A stretch of DNA of 64,000 nt from Kineococcus endophyticus (GCF_040796495.1 NZ_JBFNQN010000009.1:124001-188000), one strand, 5' to 3'. Positions 25,628-34,490 are shown, counted from the stretch's first letter. Notes: a model not told the origin generated them from the letters alone. Numbers and translations are program-made.

Positions 25628-26910
25628 GGGTGCCCCACCGGCACGTCCAGCGCCGCCTCCTGCGGCAGCGGGCCCAGCAGGACGCACTCCACCTCGTCGC
25701 CGGGGGCCACCTCGGCGACCCCGACGGGGACGACGGCCAGGCAGGTGGCGCGGGCGAGGGCGGTCACGAGGTGGGACCCGTGCCCGGAGACGGGTTCGAC
25801 GACGAAGCGGCCGTCGGCACCGCGCGTCCAGGCCGCGCGGACGTACTGCTCCTTGGCGGGCGGTGACGTCCAGCCGGTGCCGGCGACGGCCCGCACCCGG
25901 GGCCGCTGGGGGTCCGGCCCCTCGTCGCCGAGCATGCGGCGCAGCGCCGGGCGCACGAACACCTCGAAGGAGACGAAGGAGCTGACGGGGTTGCCGGGCA
26001 GCGTGAAGACGGGGACGCCCTGCTCCCCCAGCGTCCCCAGCCCCTGCGGCATGCCGGGCTGGACGGCGACGCGGTCGAAGCGGACGGCGTGCGCGCCGGG
26101 GGCCGACAGCACCTCCTTGACGGTGTCGTACGCCCCCTCGCTGACCCCGCCGGAGGTGATGACGACGTCGGCCCGCACGAGCTGGTCGTCCAGGACGGCG
26201 GCGAGCTCGCGGCCATCGTCGGCGACGACGCCGACGCGGTAGCCGAGGGCCCCGACGTCCTCGACGGCCGCGGTCAGGAGGTAGCCGTTGGCGTCGTGCA
26301 GCTGGCCGCGGGCCAGGGTCACGCCGGGTTCGACGACCTCGGTGCCCGTGGAGACGACGACGACGCGCGGCCGGGGCCGCACGCGGACCCGGGCGCGACC
26401 GAGCGCGGCGAGGACGCCGATGTGACGGGGTTCCAGGCGGGTGCCCGCCTCCAGCACGAGGGTGCCGGCCGGGGCGTCCTCACCGGCGAGGCGGATGTGC
26501 TGACCGGGGGCCGGCGCGCGGCGGATCGTGACGTGCGAGACGCCGCGGTCGGTCCACTCGACGGGGACGACGGCCTCGGTGCCCTGCGGGACGGGGGCTC
26601 CGGTCATGATCCGCGCGGTCGTCCCGCCGACCAGGCGCAGGGTGTCGGCCCGCCCGGCGGCGATGTCGCCGACGACGGGCAGACCGACGGGGTTCTCCTC
26701 GCTCGCCGCCTCGACGTCGCGCACCCGGACCGCGTAGCCGTCCATCGCGGAGTTGTCGAAGGCGGGCAGCGGCCGGGGGCTCACGACGTCCTCGGCCAGG
26801 ACGCAGCCGAGGGCGTCGCGCAGGGCGAGGTCGAGCGGCGGCAGCGGCCGCACCAGGTCCAGGCAGGACTGCCGGTGCGCCGCCACCGAGGTCAGGGGTG
26901 CAGCACTCAC
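25624..26910 (-). CDS. glp: Gephyrin-like MoeA family molybdotransferase (Glp)
   Basis: The 428-residue protein has the full MoeA plan. An N-terminal domain carries LPAFDNSAMDGYAVRVRDVE, a second carries RIMTGAPVPQGTEAVVPVEW, and the MoCF domain has VVVVSTGTEVVEPG, ITSGGVSEGAYDTVKEVL and FTLPGNPVSSFVSFEVFV. A C-terminal beta-barrel follows. At the usual PGKP position it reads VQPGMPQGLG, as I recall for actinobacterial Glp proteins. MoeA inserts molybdate into adenylylated molybdopterin; in Corynebacterium the related Glp also binds FtsZ and the membrane receptor GlpR. The presence of sepX/glpR in the same run supports a cell-division role. The GTG at 26910 starts the canonical N-terminus and lies 19 bases after galU. 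Confidence 0.88.
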   Translation of the reverse strand: MSAAPLTSVAAHRQSCLDLVRPLPPLDLALRDALGCVLAEDVVSPRPLPAFDNSAMDGYAVRVRDVEAASEENPVGLPVVGDIAAGRADTLRLVGGTTARIMTGAPVPQGTEAVVPVEWTDRGVSHVTIRRAPAPGQHIRLAGEDAPAGTLVLEAGTRLEPRHIGVLAALGRARVRVRPRPRVVVVSTGTEVVEPGVTLARGQLHDANGYLLTAAVEDVGALGYRVGVVADDGRELAAVLDDQLVRADVVITSGGVSEGAYDTVKEVLSAPGAHAVRFDRVAVQPGMPQGLGTLGEQGVPVFTLPGNPVSSFVSFEVFVRPALRRMLGDEGPDPQRPRVRAVAGTGWTSPPAKEQYVRAAWTRGADGRFVVEPVSGHGSHLVTALARATCLAVVPVGVAEVAPGDEVECVLLGPLPQEAALDVPVGHP

Positions 26911-26929
26911 ACCCCGAAGGTTGTCACGC

Positions 26930-27856
26930 TCAGTCCTGCACTCCTGCACCGGACGCGACGAACTCGCCGAGCCACTCGCGCAGGTCCGAGCCGATGTCGG
27001 CGCGCTCGCTGGCGAGGCGCACGACGGCCTTGATGTAGTCGAGCTTGTCGCCGGTGTCGTACCGGCGGCCGCGGAACACGACGCCGTGGACGCCGTACCC
27101 GGGGCCGTCGCCCTGGGCGAGGACCTGCAGGGCGTCGGTCAGCTGGATCTCCCCGCCCTTGCCGGGCGGGGTGTCGCGCAGCACGGCGAAGACGGCCGGG
27201 TCGAGCAGGTAGCGGCCGATGATGGCGAGGTTGCTCGGGGCCTCCTCGCGCTTGGGCTTCTCCACCAGGCCCGAGACCTTGACGACGTCGGTCGTGCCGG
27301 TCGGCTCGGCCACGGCGCAGCCGTAGAGGTGGATCTGGTCCTCGGGGACCTCCATGAAGGCCACGACGCTGCCGCCGTGCTCCTCGCGCACCTTGATCAT
27401 GACGTCGAGCAGGGGGTCGCGGGAGTCGACGATGTCGTCGCCGAGCAGGACGACGAACGGTTCGTCGCCGACGTGCTGCTCGGCCACGGCCACGGCGTGC
27501 CCGAGGCCCTTGGGGTCGCCCTGGCGGACGTAGTGCACCTGGGCGAGGTCGGTGGACTCCTGGACGCGGGCCAGCTTGGCCGAGTCGCCCTTCTTCTCCA
27601 GCCCGACCTCGAGCTCGACGTTGCGGTCGAAGTGGTCCTCGAGGGAGCGCTTGTTGCGCCCGGTGATCATCAGGACGTCGGTGAGCCCGGCGCGGACGGC
27701 CTCCTCGACGATGTACTGGATGGCCGGGGTGTCCACCACCGGCAGCATCTCCTTGGGCATCGCCTTCGTGGCCGGCAGGAAGCGGGTTCCCTGACCGGCG
27801 GCGGGGATCACGGCCTTGCGCACCGTGCGGCCGGGACGCTCGTCGCGTTCAGTCAT
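26930..27856 (-). CDS. galU: UTP--glucose-1-phosphate uridylyltransferase
   Basis: The 308-residue protein matches GalU throughout. The nucleotide-binding loop is AAGQGTRFLPATKAMPKEML, followed by VVDTPAIQYIVEEAVRAG, FVVLLGDDIVD with the metal-binding Asp, and a GLVEKPKREEAPSNLAIIGR segment. The enzyme makes UDP-glucose, a donor for exopolysaccharide and wall teichoic sugars, so it supplies the glycosyltransferases of the first 22 kb. The ATG at 27856 has no ribosome binding site but a TAGCCT box six bases before it. galU leads the minus-strand run glp-moaC-moaB-rimJ-sepX. Confidence 0.95.
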   Translation of the reverse strand: MTERDERPGRTVRKAVIPAAGQGTRFLPATKAMPKEMLPVVDTPAIQYIVEEAVRAGLTDVLMITGRNKRSLEDHFDRNVELEVGLEKKGDSAKLARVQESTDLAQVHYVRQGDPKGLGHAVAVAEQHVGDEPFVVLLGDDIVDSRDPLLDVMIKVREEHGGSVVAFMEVPEDQIHLYGCAVAEPTGTTDVVKVSGLVEKPKREEAPSNLAIIGRYLLDPAVFAVLRDTPPGKGGEIQLTDALQVLAQGDGPGYGVHGVVFRGRRYDTGDKLDYIKAVVRLASERADIGSDLREWLGEFVASGAGVQD

Positions 27857-27862
27857 GGGCGG

Positions 27863-27868
27863 AGGCTA
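27863..27868 (-). promoter_or_regulatory. -10 box TAGCCT of galU
   Basis: The box lies on the minus strand with a six-base gap to the ATG at 27856. This implies a leaderless or nearly leaderless galU transcript. Confidence 0.5.
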
Positions 27869-28022
27869 CCGCCCGTCGAGGGGCGGCCACTGCCTGCAGC
27901 CACGATGCGCCGACGGGGTGGCCCGGTCGACCCCTTCCGGAACCCCGTCGCAGGAGGCAGACTCGACGGGAGCGGACCGGGACCGGAACCCCCGAGCGCG
28001 TCCGCCCGAACCAGGAGCGGCC

Positions 28023-28685
28023 GTGCCCACACCCGACACCGTCCTCGACGCCGGCTCGCCGTCCGACCCGGCATCCGCCACGGGGGACCTCTCCGTCCGG
28101 CGGGACCTGTCCGTGGAACCGGACGTCCTCGCCGTCGACGCCCGCAAACGTGCTCTGCGGCACGACATCAGGGCGGCCCGTCGCGCAGTGCCACCCGAGG
28201 ACGCCGCCGCGGTCGACGCCGCCGTCGCCCGGGTCCTGCTCGACTGCCCGCTGCTGGGGGGCGCCAGCCGCGTGGCCGCCTACACGTCCCTGCCCGGGGA
28301 GCCCGGCACCCGCGCGTCGCTGGCCGAGCTGCGCCGCCGCGACGTCGAGGTGCTGCTGCCCGTGCTCCTGCCCGACGGCGACCTGGACTGGGAGCTGCGA
28401 CCGGCCGGCGCCACCCCGGGGCACCTGGGCGTGCACGCGATCGCGAGCGCCGACCTGGTCGTCGTGCCCGCCCTGGCCGTCGACACCGCCGGCCGCCGGC
28501 TGGGCCAGGGCGGCGGCAGCTACGACCGCGCGCTGCGCCGGGTCCCCGCGCGGGTCCCCGTCGTCGCCGTCGTGCACGACGAGGAGCTGCTCGACGCAGC
28601 GGTCAGCCCGCTGCCCGCCCTCCCCCACGACCAGCTCGTCCAGGCCGTCGTGACGCCGACGCGCTGGCTCTGGCTCGCGACCTGA
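28023..28685 (+). CDS. 5-formyltetrahydrofolate cyclo-ligase
   Basis: The 220-residue protein converts 5-formyltetrahydrofolate to 5,10-methenyltetrahydrofolate using ATP. Visible signatures are the N-terminal basic RKRALRHDIRAARRAV helix, VAAYTSLPGEPGT, a substrate-side VEVLLPVLLPDGDLDWEL, and the nucleotide loop GRRLGQGGGSYDRAL, the family's GxGGGYYDR with Ser for the first Tyr. The N-terminus is about 25 residues longer than in most homologues. AGGAG five bases before the GTG at 28023 supports the long start. It diverges from galU, a gene order frequent in actinobacteria. Confidence 0.92.
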   Translation: MPTPDTVLDAGSPSDPASATGDLSVRRDLSVEPDVLAVDARKRALRHDIRAARRAVPPEDAAAVDAAVARVLLDCPLLGGASRVAAYTSLPGEPGTRASLAELRRRDVEVLLPVLLPDGDLDWELRPAGATPGHLGVHAIASADLVVVPALAVDTAGRRLGQGGGSYDRALRRVPARVPVVAVVHDEELLDAAVSPLPALPHDQLVQAVVTPTRWLWLAT

Positions 28686-28733
28686 CGCGCCCTCCGCTGC
28701 CCTCCCGGGGGTGGGCTCGTCGTCACGACCGAC

Positions 28734-30218
28734 TCACTCGTCGAGCCGGGTGCTGGAGCCGGCGCGCAGCGCCGGACAACGAGCCACCCGGCGGGACCGG
28801 GCGAGGTCGCGCAGCGCGACGTTGGCGGCGTGGAACCCGCACATCCCGTGCACCCCGCCGCCGGGCGGCGTGGCGGCCGAGCACAGGTACGTCCCGGGCA
28901 GCGGGACGCGGTAGGGCGAGAGCCCGACGACGGGCCGGAAGAGCTGCTGCCGCAACGTGAGCGCTCCCCCGCCGACGTCCCCGCCGACGAGGTTGGCGTC
29001 CCACTCCTCCAGCTGCGCCGGGCTCGTCTCGACGCGTCCGACGATCCGGTCGCGGAACCCCGGCGCGAACCGCTCGACCTGACGGTCCACCCGTTCCCCG
29101 ACGTGGGGGTCGGCCGAGCCCTGGGGGGTGTGGGCGTAGGCCCAGACGACGCGCTGCCCGCCGGGTGCGCGGCCGGGGTCGGCGGCGTCCTGCTGGGCGA
29201 GGAGGACGAACGGGCGGTCCGGGTGGCGACCGGCGACGACGTCGGCCTCGGCGGTGGCGACCTCGCGGGCCGTCCCCCCGAGGTGCACGGTGACGGCGTC
29301 GGCCAGCCGCGGGTCGCGCCACGGGACGGGCCCGTCGAGGAGGTAGTCGACCTTGTGCGCGCCGGGGCCGTAGCTCCAGCGCCGCAGCCCCTCGGCGTAG
29401 CGCGCGGGCAGCCGGTCGGCGCCGAGCGCGAGGAGCTGGCGGGGCGTGACGTCGAGCAGGGTGACGTCGGCGGGAGGCAGGTCGGCGAGCGAGCGGACGG
29501 TGTGACCCGTCTCGACGCGACCGCCGTTCTCGGTCAGGACCCCGTGCAGCGCACGGGTGATGGCGCCGGAGCCGCCCTCGGGGACGGGCCACCCCGTGGC
29601 GTGGGCGGCGGCGCCGAACAGCGCACCGAACGCGGACGTGAGCACCTGCGTGTGCGGCTGCAGGGCGTGGGCGGCCATGCCCGCGAACAGCGCCCGCGCG
29701 GGTTCCTCGCGGAACACCGTCCGCACGAAGGCGGCCGCCGGCCAGGCCGCCCGCGCCCCGAAGAGGCCGAGGGCCAGCGGGGAGGACGGCACCCGCAGCA
29801 ACGGGCCCAGGACGTCGGGGACGAGCTCCTCCCACCGTGCCACGGGCCCGGCGAAGAGCGCGTGCCAGGCCCGGCCGTCCCGCCCGAGCCCCTCGGCGGC
29901 CTCCTCGAGGTCGTGCGGGAGCACGGCGGCCGGTCCGTCGTCGAGGGGGTGGCCGACGGGGTAGCGCCCGTGCCGCCAGCGCAGCCCGTGCCGTTCCAGC
30001 GGGAGGTCGCGGAAGAAGGGGCTCGCGACCGCGAACGGGTGGACCGCCGACCCCAGGTCGGTCACGACCCCCGGGCCGAGGAGTTCGGCGTCGGTGCAGG
30101 CCCCGCCCACCCGGTCGCGGGCCTCCAGGACGGTGACCTCGAGACCGGCACGGGCCAGGACGACGGCGGCGGACAACCCGTTGGGGCCCGAGCCGACGAC
30201 GGTCGCGGTGCCCCTCAC
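28734..30218 (-). CDS. Phytoene-desaturase-like FAD-dependent oxidoreductase
   Basis: The 494-residue protein opens with the Rossmann motif VVGSGPNGLSAAVVLARAGL followed by VTVLEARDRVGGAC, the dinucleotide-binding signature of CrtI/amine-oxidase-like flavoproteins. Near the C-terminus YLCSAATPPGGGVHGMCG gives the second FAD contact, the pattern of carotenoid and retinol desaturase relatives. It is a soluble or peripheral enzyme. No crtB or other carotenoid gene is in the window, so the substrate is unknown and a carotenoid role is not assumed. The GTG at 30218 lies back to back with the antiporter gene across a 77-base region. Confidence 0.88.
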   Translation of the reverse strand: MRGTATVVGSGPNGLSAAVVLARAGLEVTVLEARDRVGGACTDAELLGPGVVTDLGSAVHPFAVASPFFRDLPLERHGLRWRHGRYPVGHPLDDGPAAVLPHDLEEAAEGLGRDGRAWHALFAGPVARWEELVPDVLGPLLRVPSSPLALGLFGARAAWPAAAFVRTVFREEPARALFAGMAAHALQPHTQVLTSAFGALFGAAAHATGWPVPEGGSGAITRALHGVLTENGGRVETGHTVRSLADLPPADVTLLDVTPRQLLALGADRLPARYAEGLRRWSYGPGAHKVDYLLDGPVPWRDPRLADAVTVHLGGTAREVATAEADVVAGRHPDRPFVLLAQQDAADPGRAPGGQRVVWAYAHTPQGSADPHVGERVDRQVERFAPGFRDRIVGRVETSPAQLEEWDANLVGGDVGGGALTLRQQLFRPVVGLSPYRVPLPGTYLCSAATPPGGGVHGMCGFHAANVALRDLARSRRVARCPALRAGSSTRLDE

Positions 30219-30284
30219 GAGCGGGGGCCGGAGGCGGACGGGCGCGGTTCTCCCAGGAGCACGTGAGCACCGTAGTCCGCGCGT

Positions 30285-30290
30285 TACGGT
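30285..30290 (+). promoter_or_regulatory. -10 box TACGGT of the antiporter gene
   Basis: Five bases separate it from the ATG at 30296. This is the main reason for choosing that start over an upstream GTG at 30263. Confidence 0.45.
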
Positions 30291-30295
30291 TCGGC

Positions 30296-31786
30296 ATGAC
30301 CCTGGAGGAGTTCAGCCGCGTGCTGCTGCTGGCCTCCGGAGTCCTGCTGCTCGCGGTGCTCGCCGTGCGCCTGTCGGCCCGGACCGGACTGCCCTCCCTG
30401 CTGCTCTACCTGGCCCTCGGTCTCGTCCTGGGCGAGGACGGGCTGGGCATCCCCTTCGGGGACGCGGAGATCGCGCAGGTCCTCGGGTACGGGGCGCTCG
30501 TCCTCATCCTGGCCGAGGGCGGTCTGACGACCCGGTGGGACGCGATCAAGGGCGTGCTGGCCCCGGCCTCCGTCCTGGCCACCGTCGGCACGACCGTCTC
30601 GATCGGCGTCGTGGGCGTCGGCGCGCACCTGCTGCTGCAGACGAGCTGGCCGGTGTCCTTCCTCCTGGGCGCGGTCGTCTCCTCCACCGACGCGGCCGCG
30701 GTGTTCTCGGTGCTGCGCTCGGTGCCGCTGCCGCAGCGGTTGTCCGGGGTGCTGGAGGCCGAGTCGGGCCTCAACGACGCCCCCGTGGTCATCGCGGTCA
30801 TCGCACTCACGGAGGTCGCCGCCGGGCACTCCGACCACGCGTGGTGGTTCTACCTGGCCGAGGCGGTGTTCGAACTCGGGCTCGGCACGGTCGTCGGGGT
30901 CGGCGTCGGGGCCGCAGGGGCCTTCCTGCTGCGCCGCAGCGCGTTGCCGAGTTCCGGGCTCTACCCGGTCGCGGTGCTGGCGCTGGCCGTGGGGGCCTTC
31001 GCGGTGGCCGACGTCCTGCACGCCTCGGGGTTCCTCGCGACGTACCTGTGCGGGCTCGTCCTCGGGAACGCGCGGTTGCCGCACCGGCACGCGACGCGGG
31101 GTTTCGCCGAGGCGTTCGGCTGGCTCGCCCAGATCGGCCTGTTCGTCATGCTCGGGCTGCTGGCGAACCCCTCCCGGCTGCCGTCGGCGGTCTTCGACGC
31201 GCTGCTGCTCGGTCTCGTGCTCACCCTCCTGGCCCGGCCGGTCTCGGTCGTCCTCTCCCTCGCGGGGTTCCGGCTGCCGCGGCCGGACCTGGCGTTCCTG
31301 TCGTGGGCGGGATTGCGCGGCGCCGTGCCGGTCGTGCTGGCCACGGTGCCGGTGGTGGCGGGGATCGACGGCTCGGAGCGGCTCTTCGACATCGTGCTCG
31401 TCCTAGTCGTCGTCTTCACGCTCGTGCAGGCGCCGACCCTGGCCCCGCTGGCCCGCACGCTGGGGCTCGTGACGGCAGCGCCGACGACCGACCTGGACGT
31501 CGAGGTGTCCCCGCTGGGCACGCTGTCGGCGGACGTCGTGCAGGTGCGGGTGGGTCCGCGGTCCCGGCTGCACGGGGTGGAGGTGTTCGAGCTGCGGCTG
31601 CCGCGCGGGGCCAACGTGAGCCTCGTGGCGCGCGACGGGGCGACGTTCGTGCCGCAGCCGCGGACGGTCCTGCGCCACGGCGACGACCTGCTCGTCGTGA
31701 CGGGCACGGCCGAGCGCCGGCAGGTCGAGGAGCGGCTGCAGGCCGTCAGCCGGGACGGCAAGCTCGCGGGCTGGCGCCAGGCCTGA
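30296..31786 (+). CDS. K+/H+ antiporter (NhaP2/CvrA type) with TrkA-C domain
   Basis: The 496-residue product has about 12 membrane segments of the cation/proton antiporter fold. It carries the typical GAVVSSTDAAAVFSVLR and LEAESGLNDAPVVIAVIALT motifs with the Asp residues used for ion exchange, and FLSWAGLRGAVPVVLATVPV. A cytosolic C-terminal domain (about residues 400-485; VRVGPRSRLHGVEVFELRLP) matches TrkA-C/RCK_C, which gates such transporters with a ligand. It exchanges K+ for H+ across the membrane. A GTG at 30263 would add 11 residues, but its AGGAG is only three bases away; the ATG at 30296 with its -10 box is preferred. Confidence 0.9.
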   Translation: MTLEEFSRVLLLASGVLLLAVLAVRLSARTGLPSLLLYLALGLVLGEDGLGIPFGDAEIAQVLGYGALVLILAEGGLTTRWDAIKGVLAPASVLATVGTTVSIGVVGVGAHLLLQTSWPVSFLLGAVVSSTDAAAVFSVLRSVPLPQRLSGVLEAESGLNDAPVVIAVIALTEVAAGHSDHAWWFYLAEAVFELGLGTVVGVGVGAAGAFLLRRSALPSSGLYPVAVLALAVGAFAVADVLHASGFLATYLCGLVLGNARLPHRHATRGFAEAFGWLAQIGLFVMLGLLANPSRLPSAVFDALLLGLVLTLLARPVSVVLSLAGFRLPRPDLAFLSWAGLRGAVPVVLATVPVVAGIDGSERLFDIVLVLVVVFTLVQAPTLAPLARTLGLVTAAPTTDLDVEVSPLGTLSADVVQVRVGPRSRLHGVEVFELRLPRGANVSLVARDGATFVPQPRTVLRHGDDLLVVTGTAERRQVEERLQAVSRDGKLAGWRQA

Positions 31787-31797
31787 CCCCAAGCACC

Positions 31798-31803
31798 TAC
31801 GGT
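31798..31803 (+). promoter_or_regulatory. -10 box TACGGT of the phosphodiester glycosidase gene
   Basis: Six bases separate it from the ATG at 31810. It begins 11 bases after the antiporter stop codon, so this gene may be transcribed without a leader. Confidence 0.45.
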
Positions 31804-31809
31804 GAGTCC

Positions 31810-33993
31810 ATGCGCCGTCGCACCGTGTTGTCGTTCGCCGCGGTGTCGGTGGCGGGGCTCGTGCCCCTGCGGACCGCGGCGCGGGCGGAGGCGGCGGAGG
31901 CGGCGCGGGCCCTCGCCCCTGGCGTCACCCTCGAACGCTCCACCTCGGCCGGACCCGTCCGCCAGGTGCTCGTGCGCCTGGCCGCCGGGGCGTCCACGCG
32001 GCCGGTCCTGCTCCAGCAGACGCTGAGCTCGCCGCGGACACCGGCCGAGCTGGCCTCCGCGGCCGGTGCGGTCGCGGCCGTCAACGGCGACTTCTTCGAC
32101 ATCGACCGCACGGGGACCCCCGACGGCCCGGTCGTCCTGGACGGCCGGGCGGTCAAGGCGTCCGCCGACCCGCAGTGGGCCGTGGGGCTCGAGGGCGACG
32201 GGACGGGCTGGCGGGGCCGGGTGGGACGGGTCGTCCTGCAGGGTTCCGCCGCGGTCGGCGGACGGTCCTTCCCCCTCGCCGCGCTCTGCACCCGCACCGT
32301 GCCGGCGGACGCCCTCGTCCTGTTCGGGCCGGCGTGGGGCGCCGGGGACCGCTCGCTGACGACGGTCGGCGGGGTGGAGCTCGAGGTGCGCGGCGGCGCG
32401 GTGACGGCCGTGCGCGCGCCGGGACCGGTGCCGGTCCCCGCCGACGGCGGGGTCCTCGTCGCCTCCGGAACCGTCGCGGCGGCTCTCGCGAGCACGCCGC
32501 TCGGCACCCCCGTCACCACGGACGTGCGGGTCCTCGACGACGCGCTGCCGCCGGGTGCGGGCGGGTTCGCCGTCGGCGCCCGCCTGGAACTCGTGCGCGA
32601 CGGCGCCCTGGCCCCGATCGACGGGGCGGACCCGACGTGGGCCGCGCTGCGCGCCCGGAGCGCGGTGGGCTGGACGGCGGCCGGGGACCTGCTGCTCCTC
32701 ACGGTCGAGGGCGGGACGGCCCGGTCGGTCGGGGTGACGGCCGTCGAGACGGCGCGGCGGATGCTCGACGCCGGCGCCCTCGGGGCGGTCATGCTCGACG
32801 GCGGCGGATCCGCGCAGCTGGTGGCCCGGGTCTCCGGCGACGCCACGGTGACCGAGGCCGTGGTGCCCTCCGACGGCGCCGCGCGGCCCGTGGCCCACGT
32901 CCTGGCCCTCGTGCCCGCCGCCGCGGGGCCCGAACCGCGCTCGGTGGTGCTGCGCCCGCTCACCCCCACGGGGGAGGCCGTCGCCGTGTTCCCCGGACTG
33001 GGCGCGCTCCTGCGGGTGGTCCCCCTCAGCGCCTCGGGGGCACCGGCGGCCGGCGTCCCCCTCGTGCAGGTCGCCTCGGGTGCTGTCGCGGTGCAGGACC
33101 GCGGCGCCGACGAGGCCGGCGGTCTCCGCGTCGCCGTCCGGGGCCTCGCACCGGGTCCGGCGACGCTGCGGGCCGTCCTGGGCGCCGCCTCCGGGTCCCT
33201 CGACGTCCAGGTGCTCGACCCGGTGGCGCGGCTCGGCACCGACCGACCGCTCGTCCTCCCCGCGGCGGGGTCGACGGTCGACGTCGTGGTCACCGGCCGC
33301 GACGCGGGCGGCCGGACGGCGGCCGTCGACGCCGCCGACGTCCTCGTCGGGACCGACCGGTCGGTGCTCACGGCCCAGGTGCTGCCCGACGGCCGGCTGC
33401 GGCTGACCGCCGTGGCGGGCGGTCCCTCCTCGTCCTGGGTGCGGCTCGCGGCCGACGGGGTCGTCGCCGACGTCCCGGCGGCGGTCGGGACCCGTGCCGT
33501 CACGGTGGACCCGCTCGCGGACCCGTCCCGCTGGACCGTGGCGGGCGTGCGCGCCGACGCCTCGGTGCGTTCCGTCGACGGACCGGCCCTGCGGCTGGCC
33601 TTCGACTTCACCGTGCGGCCGACCGAGCCGGGGACGGCGACCGCGGCCCTCGTGGCGCGCGTCCCCCTGCCGGTCCCGCGCGGTGCGACGGGTCTGGCGG
33701 TGAGCGTGCGCGGCGACGGGGCCGGCGGGTGGTTGCGCGGGGTCGTCCGGGTCGACGGGGCGAGTCGTCCGCTGACCTTCGCCTCGCGGGTCGGTGCGAC
33801 GGGCTGGCAGCGGTTCGTCGCCGACCTGCCGCCGTCGGCGCGGGAGGTCCTCGTCGAGCGGCTGTACCTGGCGCAGACGTCGGTGGCGGCGCGGGGCGCC
33901 GGTGCGCTGGACCTCGCGGGACTGGAGGCGCAGGTGCCGCCCCTGCCGTCCGGCGCCGGGGACGTGTCCCGGCGGTCCCGGCCCCGTCGCTGA
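31810..33993 (+). CDS. Secreted phosphodiester glycosidase family protein (NAGPA domain)
   Basis: The 727-residue product has an N-terminal export signal with clustered Arg (RRRTVLSFAAVSVAG, possibly Tat). It then has a NAGPA/DUF2233 domain at about residues 60-380. Diagnostic parts are AAVNGDFFDIDRTGTPDGPV near the start of the domain and GAVMLDGGGSAQLVARVSGD near its end. The family includes the enzyme that removes GlcNAc from phosphodiester-linked mannose and bacterial proteins that act on sugar-phosphate diesters in wall polymers. The remaining 340 residues look like two beta-sandwich modules ending in a jelly-roll-like carbohydrate-binding region. Substrate is unknown; a wall-associated polymer is the likely target. 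Confidence 0.85.
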   Translation: MRRRTVLSFAAVSVAGLVPLRTAARAEAAEAARALAPGVTLERSTSAGPVRQVLVRLAAGASTRPVLLQQTLSSPRTPAELASAAGAVAAVNGDFFDIDRTGTPDGPVVLDGRAVKASADPQWAVGLEGDGTGWRGRVGRVVLQGSAAVGGRSFPLAALCTRTVPADALVLFGPAWGAGDRSLTTVGGVELEVRGGAVTAVRAPGPVPVPADGGVLVASGTVAAALASTPLGTPVTTDVRVLDDALPPGAGGFAVGARLELVRDGALAPIDGADPTWAALRARSAVGWTAAGDLLLLTVEGGTARSVGVTAVETARRMLDAGALGAVMLDGGGSAQLVARVSGDATVTEAVVPSDGAARPVAHVLALVPAAAGPEPRSVVLRPLTPTGEAVAVFPGLGALLRVVPLSASGAPAAGVPLVQVASGAVAVQDRGADEAGGLRVAVRGLAPGPATLRAVLGAASGSLDVQVLDPVARLGTDRPLVLPAAGSTVDVVVTGRDAGGRTAAVDAADVLVGTDRSVLTAQVLPDGRLRLTAVAGGPSSSWVRLAADGVVADVPAAVGTRAVTVDPLADPSRWTVAGVRADASVRSVDGPALRLAFDFTVRPTEPGTATAALVARVPLPVPRGATGLAVSVRGDGAGGWLRGVVRVDGASRPLTFASRVGATGWQRFVADLPPSAREVLVERLYLAQTSVAARGAGALDLAGLEAQVPPLPSGAGDVSRRSRPRR

Positions 33994-34077
33994 GCACCCG
34001 CGGGGGCTCGACGGCGAGTACCATTGGCACTCGAACGACCCGAGTGCCAGCGGGTCCTGGACTTCCACGGAGATCGC

Positions 34078-34434
34078 GTGCCCACCTACGCCTACGCCTG
34101 CCAGTCCTGCGGACACTCCTTCGAGGTCCGCCAGTCCTTCAGCGACGACGCCCTGACGGACTGCCCGGAGTGCTCGGGATCCCTGCGCAAGCTGTTCAAC
34201 AACGTCGGCATCGTCTTCAAGGGATCCGGCTTCTACCGCAACGACTCCCGCTCCTCCAACGGTTCGTCGGGCAGCTCCTCCGCGAGCTCGGACAAGGCCT
34301 CGGAGAGCAAACCCGCCTCCTCCGACGCGAAGCCGTCGGCCTCGTCGTCCTCCTCGACGTCGTCCTCCTCGTCCTCGTCGTCGGCCGGCTCCTCGAGCTC
34401 CTCGTCCACAGGCGGGGCCACCTCGGCCGCCTGA
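34078..34434 (+). CDS. FmdB-family zinc ribbon protein
   Basis: The 118-residue protein begins MPTYAYACQSCGHSFEVRQS and continues DALTDCPECSG, giving a CxxC...CxxC zinc ribbon of the FmdB/CxxC_CxxC_SSSS family. The last 60 residues are almost only Ser with a few Asp, Lys and Ala. That is the extreme form of the Ser-rich tail that names the family. GGAG five bases before the GTG at 34078 fixes the start; the upstream ATG would only add a non-conserved stretch. Function is unproven in bacteria, and a regulatory role is only a family name. The SAF-domain gene follows, a pairing common in actinobacteria. Confidence 0.9.
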   Translation: MPTYAYACQSCGHSFEVRQSFSDDALTDCPECSGSLRKLFNNVGIVFKGSGFYRNDSRSSNGSSGSSSASSDKASESKPASSDAKPSASSSSSTSSSSSSSSAGSSSSSSTGGATSAA

Positions 34435-34450
34435 GGTCGCACCGGTCTCC

Positions 34451-34490
34451 ACAGGCCGCCTGGGACGCCCGCCGTCCACAGGCGGCCTGT
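34451..34490. terminator. Hairpin between fmdB-like and SAF-domain genes
   Basis: Perfect 12-base arms (ACAGGCCGCCTG and CAGGCGGCCTGT) enclose a 16-base loop. The stop codon of the upstream gene is 17 bases before it. Confidence 0.55.

Noticed and set aside
28734-30218. Carotenoid biosynthesis cluster
   Set aside because: Only one desaturase-like flavoprotein is present, without crtB, crtE or cyclase genes.
30961-34479. A 3.5-kb open frame on the minus strand
   Set aside because: It is antisense to the antiporter and glycosidase genes, with Arg/Gly/Thr-rich composition and no motif.
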